DNA from: AG-339-G14 sp902553315
GTDB taxonomy: Bacteria > Pseudomonadota > Gammaproteobacteria > Magnimaribacterales > AG-339-G14
Direction: 5' to 3'
NCBI GenBank assembly: GCA_902553315.1
Contig: CACDKN010000003.1
Span: 1 to 64,000, forward strand
Length of the DNA: 64,000 bases
Shown piece after piece: positions 1 through 7,720 of the stretch. The first letter of the stretch is position 1. Each line of letters starts with the position of its first letter. A program made the translations under genes and the position numbers. Below the pieces are notes generated by a model that did not search any database, had not been told where the DNA came from, and worked only from the letters and a program-made list of their open reading frames with translations.

Positions 1-637
1 AAGAACCTGTTTGCATAAGTTCATAAAGCAATCTTTCATTTTTATCTTCTAATACAATCCAACTTTCTCCTAATATCTCTAAATTTAGCTTCAAAGGAAT
101 ATCTTCTAAGATAGTAAGATTAGAGTCTTTTTCATCGGAATCTTCTTGAACTAAGTTTTCTGGAAAAGACTCATAAATATTTACTTCTTGATCGGGGCTA
201 GAATCAAAATTTTCTAAAAGTAATTCTTCGCTACTTATTTCTGATGAAGTTATTTCAGTCGAAGGATTAGAAAATATAAAAAGTAAAAAAAGTCCAACTA
301 CAAAAAATGATCCAAAAGAAACTAGAAGATAGTAATTAAAATTTTTAGATTCAAGGGCTTCTCTTTTTTTAATATTTTTATCTTCATTTTTTTTCCTTAT
401 TCTAGAAATATAATTTTCATAATCCTTGAGGCACTCATCTGCATTGACTTCAAGAAGATCAAAATATTTTTTTATATGAAATTTTGTAAAAACCGCTGGA
501 GGAAGCTCTTTGAATTTTTCTTTTTCTAAATTTTTTAAAAAGGCTACAGGAACATTTATGACCTTAGAAGCTTCTTCTAAAGATAAGTTTTTTATTTTTC
601 TGACCTCTTTGATTTCAGAGATCCAAGTTTTTTTCAT
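1..637 (-). CDS. rodZ: RodZ-like cytoskeletal/cell-shape protein, 3' end cut by window edge
   Basis: Read through the left edge, the frame from the ATG at 637 gives at least 212 residues. It starts with a helix-turn-helix region (about residues 8-60, with the LSLEEASKVINVPVAFLKNLE pattern typical of RodZ), then a basic linker and one membrane segment (about 103-122). A long acidic periplasmic stretch follows, and the beginning of the C-terminal RodZ domain (SWIVLEDKNERLLYELM) is at the edge. RodZ links MreB to the membrane and sets rod shape. It lies 2 bases after ndk, matching the ndk-(rlmN-pilF)-rodZ order of other gammaproteobacteria, but rlmN and pilF are absent here. The C-terminus is outside the window. 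Confidence 0.85.
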   Translation of the reverse strand, partial: MKKTWISEIKEVRKIKNLSLEEASKVINVPVAFLKNLEKEKFKELPPAVFTKFHIKKYFDLLEVNADECLKDYENYISRIRKKNEDKNIKKREALESKNFNYYLLVSFGSFFVVGLFLLFIFSNPSTEITSSEISSEELLLENFDSSPDQEVNIYESFPENLVQEDSDEKDSNLTILEDIPLKLNLEILGESWIVLEDKNERLLYELMQTGS

Positions 638-639
638 GT

Positions 640-1047
640 TTAGTCGAAAATTTTCGACATTATATCAATTTCTCTAATCGCTGAGTCAGCAGAATCTGAA
701 CCATGAACTGCATTTTTTGAAAGAGATTCTGCAAACCTTGCTCTTAAGGTCCCTTCTTCGGCTTCTTCTGGATTTGTGGCTCCCATAAGCTTTCTATATG
801 TTGAAATCGCATTTTCTCCTTGTAATATCTGTACAACTGAAAAATCTGAAGTCATAAACTCTACTAGTTCAGAAAAAAATGGTCTTTCTGCATGCTCCGA
901 ATAAAAATCTTCTGCAATTTTTTTTGATAGTTGTATTCGTTTTGAATTAATAATTTCTAAGCCATTAGATTTGATTGACTTATTAATATCCTCAACAAAA
1001 GAATTTTTTACAGCATCAGGCTTTATAATACAAAGTGTTTTTTCCAT
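640..1047 (-). CDS. ndk: Nucleoside diphosphate kinase
   Basis: A 135-residue protein, close to the usual 140-143. It has the N-terminal KTLCIIKPDAV strand and the active-site NAVHGSDS motif, whose histidine carries the phosphate, plus the Kpn-loop region. It equalises NTP and dNTP pools in the cytoplasm. The ATG lies 3 bases after the stop of iscX, so it is probably the penultimate gene visible in the isc transcript. Nothing unusual apart from a slightly short C-terminus. Confidence 0.97.
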   Translation of the reverse strand: MEKTLCIIKPDAVKNSFVEDINKSIKSNGLEIINSKRIQLSKKIAEDFYSEHAERPFFSELVEFMTSDFSVVQILQGENAISTYRKLMGATNPEEAEEGTLRARFAESLSKNAVHGSDSADSAIREIDIMSKIFD

Positions 1048-1050
1048 TTT

Positions 1051-1245
1051 TTAATCTAGCTCATCGATCCATGTTGCTTGGATCGCTTCTAAAATCCTCT
1101 CGTTACATTTTTCAAAGTCATCTTCAAACCCTTTAATATTAAAAACTAAATATCTCAAATCTGTAAAAAGAATTTTCTCAGGGTCTATGTCAGAGTGATT
1201 CTCGATTAACTCATCGACAATCTCATACGTATCGGTCCATTTCAT
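1051..1245 (-). CDS. iscX: Fe-S cluster assembly protein IscX
   Basis: 64 residues, matching IscX (YfhJ) along its whole length: KWTDTYEIVDELIENHSDIDP, the FTDLRYLV stretch and the C-terminal ILEAIQATWIDE. In other gammaproteobacteria IscX binds IscS and iron and modulates the rate of cluster assembly. It is the last gene of the isc run here, 15 bases after the ferredoxin-IscA fusion, as expected for the normal fdx-iscX order. Small and acidic, with no signal peptide. Confidence 0.95.
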   Translation of the reverse strand: MKWTDTYEIVDELIENHSDIDPEKILFTDLRYLVFNIKGFEDDFEKCNERILEAIQATWIDELD

Positions 1246-1260
1246 TATTAAATTAAGAAA

Positions 1261-1989
1261 TTAAGCTTTTTGAAAAAGCTCTTGATCAATGCTGAAACTT
1301 TCACCACAACCACACTGAGCTGAAATATTAGGATTATTAAAAATCAGCTCAGAATTTAGTCCATTTTGGACATAATCAAGTTCAGTTCCCTTCAAAAAAA
1401 TAAAACTTTCTTTGCTGATGTATAAATTTATGTCAGAAAAATTACCAGAGTAGTCATCCTTTTTTCCTTCTTTTACTATGCTGAGATCATAAGCATACCC
1501 TGAACACCCGGAGGTTTTAACTGTAATTCTTACTCCAGTAGAATTATCTTTCTCCAGTAATTTTGTAATGTGATTTATTGCGCTTTTTGAAAAACTAAAA
1601 TCATTATTTGAAATATTATTTTGCATGGAACCAGTGTCCTTATCTTTCTTAGGGTGTATTTCAGAAACCATATTAATTGTATATTTTGGAATTTCAATAG
1701 TTAAATCTTTATCGTCTACTAAAGTTTGGCAACTCAATCTTGAATTAGGCTCCAATCCCCAAGCCTTATCTAGCAGATCCTCTTCATCGTCTGTAGATTC
1801 ATTTAACGTTTCGAACCCTTCTCTGAATATTACATGGCATGTAGTACAAGCGCATGATAACTCGCATGCGTGTTCAATATCTATTGAGTTATCGAGAAGA
1901 TTTTCGCAAACAGATTTTCCGGCGACAGATTCAAACTCTGCTCCTTCAGGACAAAGTTCCTCGTGAGGTAATACTTTTATTTTGGGCAT
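1261..1989 (-). CDS. Fused 2Fe-2S ferredoxin Fdx and A-type Fe-S carrier IscA
   Basis: 242 residues with two complete proteins in one frame. Residues 1-112 are isc-type ferredoxin: HACELSCACTTCH gives ligands C42, C48 and C51, C87 is in LSCQ, and the end IEIPKYTIN is typical. Residues 131-242 are IscA: SGCSGYAYDL (C162) and CGCGESF (C226, C228). A polar linker of about 20 residues joins them. The ATG overlaps the iscU stop by one base (TAATG). Fdx supplies electrons to the IscS/IscU complex and IscA delivers iron or clusters to clients. A possible internal ATG at 1626 (M122), preceded by AAGGA, could also give free IscA. In other genomes these are separate genes with hscB and hscA between them; here hscBA are gone. 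Confidence 0.92.
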   Translation of the reverse strand: MPKIKVLPHEELCPEGAEFESVAGKSVCENLLDNSIDIEHACELSCACTTCHVIFREGFETLNESTDDEEDLLDKAWGLEPNSRLSCQTLVDDKDLTIEIPKYTINMVSEIHPKKDKDTGSMQNNISNNDFSFSKSAINHITKLLEKDNSTGVRITVKTSGCSGYAYDLSIVKEGKKDDYSGNFSDINLYISKESFIFLKGTELDYVQNGLNSELIFNNPNISAQCGCGESFSIDQELFQKA

Positions 1990-2411
1990 TAATCATTATT
2001 TCTTCGACTTTTAAAATCATCTATAGCGCGATGTATAGCTTCTTCTGCTAGAACGCTACAGTGAATTTTAATTGCCGGAAGTTCTAAAATATCAACAATT
2101 TCTTGATTAGAAATTTTTTGAGCCTCTTCCAAAGTTTTACCTTTAAGCATATCTATCAATTGACCACTAGATGCTATAGCAGAGCCACATCCATAAGTTT
2201 TGAATTTGGCATCTACTATCACGTTCTTATCATCAACATTTTCACACTTAATTTGAAGCTTCATAACATCACCACAAGCGGGGGCTCCGACTATCCCTGT
2301 CCCCACCCTATGGAAATCTTTATCGCCAGGCTTCCACCTGCCAACACTAGCTCCTTCAGGATTCTTTAATGTTTTTTCAAATTTATCTACAACTTTTTGC
2401 GAATAAGCCAT
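1989..2411 (-). CDS. iscU: Fe-S cluster assembly scaffold IscU
   Basis: 140 residues, with the scaffold cysteines C46 (GAPACGD, with D48), C75 (YGCGSAIAS) and C118 (KIHCSVLAE). It holds the nascent 2Fe-2S cluster built with sulfur from IscS. Compared with E. coli IscU it has about 10 extra residues before the GTGIVGAPACGD motif. The HscA-recognition motif LPPVK reads LPAIK here (residues 111-115), and no hscA or hscB gene follows. A GAGGT ribosome-binding site lies just upstream of the ATG. It sits 24 bases after iscS and overlaps the next gene by one base. Confidence 0.97.
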   Translation of the reverse strand: MAYSQKVVDKFEKTLKNPEGASVGRWKPGDKDFHRVGTGIVGAPACGDVMKLQIKCENVDDKNVIVDAKFKTYGCGSAIASSGQLIDMLKGKTLEEAQKISNQEIVDILELPAIKIHCSVLAEEAIHRAIDDFKSRRNND

Positions 2412-2435
2412 ATTTACCTCACCATAATAATTCTT

Positions 2436-3647
2436 CTACGCCCACTCTATTTTATCTAAATCTACGCCATCTTGATACATTTCCCATAAAGGAGATATTT
2501 CTCTAAGTTGGGATACCGAATCTTTAACAAGATCAATTGTAGATTCAACTTCTTCTTTTTTAGTGAATCTTCCGAAAGAAAACCTAATAGAACTGTGAGC
2601 TAATTCATCAGGTCTCCCTAAAGCTCTTAGGACGTAAGACGGCTCTAAACTTGCCGAAGTGCAAGCAGAACCGGAAGAAACTGCAATATTCTTTAAAGCC
2701 ATTATTAGAGACTCACCTTCAACAAAGTTGAAAGAAAGATTAAAAATTCCAGGATATCCAGTTTCAAGACAACCATTAATGTAAATTTCTTCCATATCTT
2801 TTAATCCATTCCACAAAAGATCTCGGAAAGAAGATATAGTTTTAAAATCATTTTTCATTTCTAAATTAGCTAATTTAAAGGCTTCACCCATACCAACAAT
2901 TTGATGTGTGGGCAATGTTCCTGCTCTGATACCTCTCTCTTGGCCTCCGCCGTGAAAAAGTGGTTGCAATCTTATTCTAGGCCTTCTTCTTACATACAAT
3001 GCGCCAATTCCTTTGGGGCCATAAATTTTATGTGCCGAAAAGGACATAAGATCTACTTTTAATTTTGAGAGATCGATATTAACTTTCCCTGCGCTTTGTG
3101 CCGCATCGACATGAAATATAACTCCCTTATCTCTGCACAATTTTCCAATTTCCTCTATATCGTTAAGAACACCAATTTCATTATTAATGTGCATTAAACT
3201 TACTAAAGATGTGTCATCTCTCAGGTTATTTTCAATAGATTCTAGAGAAACCAGACCCTTATCATTAGTTTCAAGATAGGTGACTTCGAATCCTTCACTT
3301 TCTAGTTGTCTACATGTGTCTAGAACAGCTTTATGTTCTATTTTTGAGGTAATAATATGTTTACCCTTATCTTTATAGAAATATGCAGCACCTTTAATAG
3401 CTAGGTTATCCGACTCAGTAGCTCCAGAAGTCCAGATTATTTCGCGAGGATCACAATTTAAAAGTTCAGCAACATTGATTCTAGCCTCTTCAACAAGCTC
3501 TTCGGCCTGCCATCCAAAAGCATGCGACCTTGATCCAGGATTTCCAAAATTTCCATCGATGGATAAACAAGACTTCATCTTTTCTATAACCCTCTGATCA
3601 ACAGGGGTAGTAGAAGCGTAATCAAAATACAGAGGTTTCATATACAT
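2436..3647 (-). CDS. iscS: Cysteine desulfurase IscS
   Basis: 403 residues (E. coli 404). The PLP lysine is in SFSAHKIYGPKG, and the persulfide loop is SSGSACTSASLEPS with its catalytic cysteine. It removes sulfur from cysteine for Fe-S clusters and thiolated tRNAs. It is the first gene of the isc operon, and no iscR lies upstream. The start could be the ATG at 3647 or the ATG at 3641 (MKPLYFDYASTTPVD), which fits the family start better; CATAAT ends 7 bases before the latter, and no Shine-Dalgarno sequence is visible. It faces the oxidoreductase operon across 220 bases. Confidence 0.97.
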   Translation of the reverse strand: MYMKPLYFDYASTTPVDQRVIEKMKSCLSIDGNFGNPGSRSHAFGWQAEELVEEARINVAELLNCDPREIIWTSGATESDNLAIKGAAYFYKDKGKHIITSKIEHKAVLDTCRQLESEGFEVTYLETNDKGLVSLESIENNLRDDTSLVSLMHINNEIGVLNDIEEIGKLCRDKGVIFHVDAAQSAGKVNIDLSKLKVDLMSFSAHKIYGPKGIGALYVRRRPRIRLQPLFHGGGQERGIRAGTLPTHQIVGMGEAFKLANLEMKNDFKTISSFRDLLWNGLKDMEEIYINGCLETGYPGIFNLSFNFVEGESLIMALKNIAVSSGSACTSASLEPSYVLRALGRPDELAHSSIRFSFGRFTKKEEVESTIDLVKDSVSQLREISPLWEMYQDGVDLDKIEWA

Positions 3648-3867
3648 ATTATGTTGCTTAAAAAGTTAAATACAATAGAAGGTACATCATTTACATTCAA
3701 AATAATAACCTTATTATAACATCGAATTAAGGTACATTCTATTTAAATAGATCCTTTTCAAGAATCATTAGAAATACTCAATAATTATTGATAAATATGG
3801 GTTTTTAAGTATATAATCAACTGAAAACTCTGTAATTAAAGGTACATTAAAATTATAAATTATTGCT
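3648..3867. promoter_or_regulatory. Divergent promoter region iscS / oxidoreductase operon
   Basis: This 220-base region is the largest protein-free gap in the window after the rnpB region. It is very AT-rich. On the plus strand TATAAA (3854-3859) could be a -10 element, placing the RNA start within a base or two of the ATG at 3868. On the minus strand CATAAT lies just upstream of the second iscS ATG. No IscR-like site could be recognised. It contains three copies of a 10-bp direct repeat, listed separately. Confidence 0.5.
3679..3848 (+). repeat. Three direct repeats AAGGTACATT
   Basis: Same-orientation copies at 3679-3688 (AAGGTACATC), 3729-3738 (AAGGTACATT) and 3839-3848 (AAGGTACATT), spaced 50 and 110 bases apart. 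All are upstream of the gene whose product begins with an integrase-type DNA-binding domain. The third copy lies immediately before the putative -10 element. The only close match noticed elsewhere in the window is a chance GGGTACATTG inside dapA. Confidence 0.65.
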
Positions 3868-5874
3868 ATGGATAAGAAATATTTATTTAAAAGGAACAAT
3901 ATTTGGTGGGTAAAAGTGGCTGTACCTAAGAGATATAGAGAAGACTTAGGTTATGATCTTAGACAAACCACCGGTGAAAAAGACTTAGAAAAAGCCCTTC
4001 TTGTAAGAGATGCAATTGTTTCTGAACTCAAATCTAATTTTGAAAAAAATCTAAAAATTGATACCAATAGTAAAGATTTGTTACAAAAAACTGACATATC
4101 GGACCCTCAATATTTTCACAAAGTTGTAGATTGTCAATACGCATGTCCTGCACATACTAACGTCCCTGAATATATAAGATTAATAGCTCAACAAAAATAC
4201 ACTGATGCCTATATGTTAAATTGGGAATCGAATGTTTTTCCCGGAATTTTAGGAAGGACGTGCGATAGACCTTGTGAGCCAGCTTGCAGAAGGACGAGAA
4301 CACATGACAAACCGGTTGCGATTTGTAGACTTAAAAGAGTTACTTATGACAATAAAGGTGACATTGAAGACTTATTACCAGAAGTCCCAGTTGTAAAAAA
4401 TGGGAAAAAGATTGCCCTTATAGGTGCGGGTCCTGCATCTTTAACCGTTGCAAGAGATTTGTTGCCACTGGGATATGAATGCACCATTTTTGAAAAGGAT
4501 TCAAAACCAGGTGGTTTAATGAGGACTAACATTCCCTCTTTTAGATTACCTGAGTCAGTTTTAGATGAAGAAGTCTACAGGATTGTAAAAATGGGTGCGG
4601 AATTGAAAACTAATTCTTATATAGATGATCTTGAACCTTTAATAAATAAATACGATTCAGTATTTATTGGAACAGGAGCTCCAAAAGGAAAAGACTTAAA
4701 TCTACCTGGTAGAAAAGAAGCTTCTGAAAATATTCACATTGGTATCGATTGGCTAACAAGTATTGCGTTTGAACATACAAAAGAAATAGGCAAAAGAGTT
4801 ATAGTCATTGGAGGTGGAAACACTGCTATGGATTGTTGTAGATCTGCAGTTAGATTAGGTGCTAAAGATGTAAAAGTAACTGTAAGAAGCCCCTTTTCAA
4901 GAATGAAGGCTTCTGACTGGGAAATTGAAGAAGCTATGGAAGAAGGTATTCCAATTTTAGACAATACAAGTCCTAAAGAATTTCTTCTAGATGAAAATGG
5001 AAAATTAACAGGTATGAAGTTTGACAAAATGGTTGAAAAAAACATCGATGGTGTTTCTAAACTAGTTCCAAGCGGAGAAGAAGTAGTTTATGAGTGTGAT
5101 GATGTTCTTTTAGCGATTGGACAAGACAATGCGTTCCCTTGGATTAGAAAAGATATTGGTATTGAATTTGGCGAATGGGACATGCCTGTAGTAGACAAAA
5201 CTACAATGCAGTCTTCTCATCCTAAAGTTTTCTTTGGTGGAGACGCAGCTTGGGGTCCTGAAAATATTATTTGGGCAGTAGCTCATGGACATCAGGCAGC
5301 AATTTCTATAGATAATTTTTGTTCAAATGTTGATTTACTCAACAGACCAGACCCTATAACAAATCTGGTTAGCCAAAAAATGGGAATTCACGAATGGTCA
5401 TATGATAATGATATATCTCAAGCTAAGAGATTCGAAGTGCCGCATGCAGATCTTTCTAAAGCCCTTGATGATTTAAAAATGGAAGTTGAACTTGGGTTTG
5501 ATGAAAAGCTTGCTCTAGAAGAAGCGCAAAGGTGCTTAAACTGCGACATGCAAACCGTTTTCGAGGATGACTTATGTATCGAATGTGATGCTTGCGTAGA
5601 TATTTGTCCCACAGATTGTATTAATTTTATCGACAATGATACTGAACAAGAGATCAGAGGTAAGTTAAGGGTGCCAGCATTAAATCTTGATCAAAGTCTA
5701 TACGTGTCTGGTGAGCTAAAAACTAAAAGAAGAATGGTTAAGGACGAAGACATGTGCGTTCATTGTGGCCTTTGTGCTGAAAGATGTCCAACCGGTGCTT
5801 GGGATATGAAAAAAAATACATATATTGAAGGACATACTTTGAATAATAAGATTAAGGTCAAAGAAGTAGCCTAA
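3868..5874 (+). CDS. GltD-like FAD/4Fe-4S oxidoreductase with integrase-type N-terminal domain
   Basis: 668 residues. Residues 1-60 (YLFKRNNIWWVKVAVPKRYR, then RQTTGEKDLEKALLVRDAI) resemble the N-terminal DNA-binding domain of phage-type tyrosine integrases (DUF6538-like). Residues 80-155 form the cysteine-rich Fer4_20 domain of glutamate synthase small subunits (CQYACP, RTCDRPCEPACRR). An FAD fold follows (IGAGPA, 185-190), then an NAD(P) fold (VIGGGNTAMD, 313-322) and GGDAAWGPEN. Two 4Fe-4S motifs are at 570-584 and 630-640 (CVHCGLCAERCP). It probably moves electrons between the 2-oxoacid oxidoreductase encoded next and NAD(P). No stop or frameshift separates the first domain. A TTG near 4078 is the only later in-frame start seen before the conserved region. 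The stop overlaps the next ATG. Confidence 0.88.
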   Translation: MDKKYLFKRNNIWWVKVAVPKRYREDLGYDLRQTTGEKDLEKALLVRDAIVSELKSNFEKNLKIDTNSKDLLQKTDISDPQYFHKVVDCQYACPAHTNVPEYIRLIAQQKYTDAYMLNWESNVFPGILGRTCDRPCEPACRRTRTHDKPVAICRLKRVTYDNKGDIEDLLPEVPVVKNGKKIALIGAGPASLTVARDLLPLGYECTIFEKDSKPGGLMRTNIPSFRLPESVLDEEVYRIVKMGAELKTNSYIDDLEPLINKYDSVFIGTGAPKGKDLNLPGRKEASENIHIGIDWLTSIAFEHTKEIGKRVIVIGGGNTAMDCCRSAVRLGAKDVKVTVRSPFSRMKASDWEIEEAMEEGIPILDNTSPKEFLLDENGKLTGMKFDKMVEKNIDGVSKLVPSGEEVVYECDDVLLAIGQDNAFPWIRKDIGIEFGEWDMPVVDKTTMQSSHPKVFFGGDAAWGPENIIWAVAHGHQAAISIDNFCSNVDLLNRPDPITNLVSQKMGIHEWSYDNDISQAKRFEVPHADLSKALDDLKMEVELGFDEKLALEEAQRCLNCDMQTVFEDDLCIECDACVDICPTDCINFIDNDTEQEIRGKLRVPALNLDQSLYVSGELKTKRRMVKDEDMCVHCGLCAERCPTGAWDMKKNTYIEGHTLNNKIKVKEVA

Positions 5875-7718
5875 TGTTCAATCCTAAAGTACTAGATTCA
5901 ATACAAGCTACTAATGATTTTGTAATTAAATTTGCAAACGTTAATGGAACTGGCTCAGCAAGTGCAAATCAAATGTTTGCTAAGGCTATTTTTAGAATGG
6001 GTATTCCAGTAAGTCCAAAAAATATTTTTCCTTCTAATATTCAGGGATTACCAACATGGTTTGAAGTTAGAGTAAGTGAAAAAGGATACTTGGGGCAAAG
6101 AGGTGGAGTTGATATTTCAGTAGCAATGAATCCTCAAAGCTACTCAAAGGATATAGAAGAAATATCAGAAGGTGGATATCTTTTATATGACTCAACTTGG
6201 AAAAGAAATTTCAACAGAGATGACATTAATATCATTGAAATCCCATTGACTCAGCTTTGTGTCGATTCCTTTAAAAATCCAAAACAAAGAGCACTTTTCA
6301 AAAATATTGCTTATGTTGGTGCATTATCTGCTTTGATGGAAATTGAATATGAAGTATTAGAATCAATCATTTCAGAACAATTTATCAGTAAACCTTCCTT
6401 GATAGAACCAAACATCAAGGCATTAAATTTAGGAAGGAATTATGTTCTTGAGAATTTGGATTATCCAATAGGAATAAAATTATCAAGAAAAAATCTACTT
6501 GAGAATAAAATTCTTATATCTGGAAACGAAGCAGCTGGTCTAGGCGCAGTATATGGTGGAGCTACATTTTGTTCTTGGTACCCTATCACCCCCTCCACTT
6601 CTCTTGCCGAAGGTTATGAAAAGTATGCAAAAAAATACAGAGTTAATGAAAAAAGTGGGAAAAACCTTTATGCAAGTGTTCAAGCAGAAGATGAGCTTGC
6701 TGCCGTTGGAATGGCCATAGGAGCTAACTGGAATGGTGCAAGAGGTTTCACAGCTACAAGTGGTCCAGGAATTTCTTTAATGAGTGAATTCTTAGGTTTA
6801 GCTTACTTTGCTGAAATTCCTCTAGTAGTCTTTAACGTGCAAAGAGGTGGTCCTTCTACAGGTATGCCAACAAGAACGCAACAATCAGACGTTTTAGCCT
6901 GCGCATATGCTTCTCATGGAGATACTAAACATGTTTTACTTTTTCCGGCAGATCCTAAAGATTGTTTTGATTTTTCTGCGAAAGCATTTGATATTGCTGA
7001 CCAACTTCAAACTCCAGTATTTGTTGTCAGTGACTTAGATATGGGTATGAATGATTGGGTTTGTGACAAGTTTGAATGGGACGACAATGTTTCTTACAAC
7101 AAGGGAAAAGTTTTAGATTATGAAGCGCTTGAGAAAATTGACTCTTTCGGAAGATATCTGGACTCTGATAATGATGGTATTTGTTACAGAACCTATCCAG
7201 GCACTCACCCCGAAAAAGGAGCTTACTTTACCAGAGGAACTTCGCACGACGAATATGCGAGATACACTGAGGATGGAAATATAAACGCAGAAACCCTCAC
7301 AAGATTGATGAGAAAATTTAGGACTGCTACAGATTTAGTTCCTGAACCAATAATTGAAATTAATGGTGAAGACAGTTGTGGAGTGATTTACTACGGCAGT
7401 TCAAAACCTGCTGTATTAGAAGCCAAAGATATATTGAAAACTAAAAATATTAATTTAGATCTGATGCAAATTAGGTCTTTTCCTTTTAATCTTGATGTTT
7501 GGGAGTTCATTGCTAATCATGATCGAATTTATGTTGTTGAGCAAAATAGAGATAGTCAAATGAGAACTTTAATCATGGCTGAAGGAGGAATTTCAGCAGA
7601 GATTTTAAGGCCACTGGTTCATTTTACTGGTGACCCAATTGAGGCTTCATATATTGTGAATAAAATTTCGGAGAGAGAAGTTAATTACAAATCTCATAAG
7701 AATATTAAAGAAAGATAA
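5874..7718 (+). CDS. korA: 2-oxoacid:acceptor oxidoreductase, fused gamma-alpha subunit (KorA-like)
   Basis: 614 residues. The N-terminal ~190 residues are the gamma domain (FANVNGTGSASANQMFAKAI, then GYLGQRGGVDIS). The pyrimidine-binding alpha domain follows from about residue 215 (ISGNEAAGLGAVYGG, WYPITPSTS, TATSGPGISLMSE, QRGGPSTGMPTRT), then domain II (IYYGSSKPAVLEA). This is the layout of 2-oxoglutarate:ferredoxin oxidoreductases that have gamma fused to alpha; 2-oxoglutarate is the likeliest substrate, but pyruvate or branched 2-oxoacids cannot be excluded. It overlaps the FAD subunit by one base and lies 2 bases before the beta subunit, so the three form one operon. Confidence 0.9.
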   Translation: MFNPKVLDSIQATNDFVIKFANVNGTGSASANQMFAKAIFRMGIPVSPKNIFPSNIQGLPTWFEVRVSEKGYLGQRGGVDISVAMNPQSYSKDIEEISEGGYLLYDSTWKRNFNRDDINIIEIPLTQLCVDSFKNPKQRALFKNIAYVGALSALMEIEYEVLESIISEQFISKPSLIEPNIKALNLGRNYVLENLDYPIGIKLSRKNLLENKILISGNEAAGLGAVYGGATFCSWYPITPSTSLAEGYEKYAKKYRVNEKSGKNLYASVQAEDELAAVGMAIGANWNGARGFTATSGPGISLMSEFLGLAYFAEIPLVVFNVQRGGPSTGMPTRTQQSDVLACAYASHGDTKHVLLFPADPKDCFDFSAKAFDIADQLQTPVFVVSDLDMGMNDWVCDKFEWDDNVSYNKGKVLDYEALEKIDSFGRYLDSDNDGICYRTYPGTHPEKGAYFTRGTSHDEYARYTEDGNINAETLTRLMRKFRTATDLVPEPIIEINGEDSCGVIYYGSSKPAVLEAKDILKTKNINLDLMQIRSFPFNLDVWEFIANHDRIYVVEQNRDSQMRTLIMAEGGISAEILRPLVHFTGDPIEASYIVNKISEREVNYKSHKNIKER

Positions 7719-7720
7719 AA

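Noticed and set aside
1625..1966. 113-codon plus-strand frame over the ferredoxin-IscA gene
   Set aside because: Antisense shadow of a gene with all cluster ligands.
3868..4070. Prophage or integrative element at the integrase-like domain
   Set aside because: No recombinase catalytic residues, no tRNA or attachment duplication nearby and no phage genes on either side.
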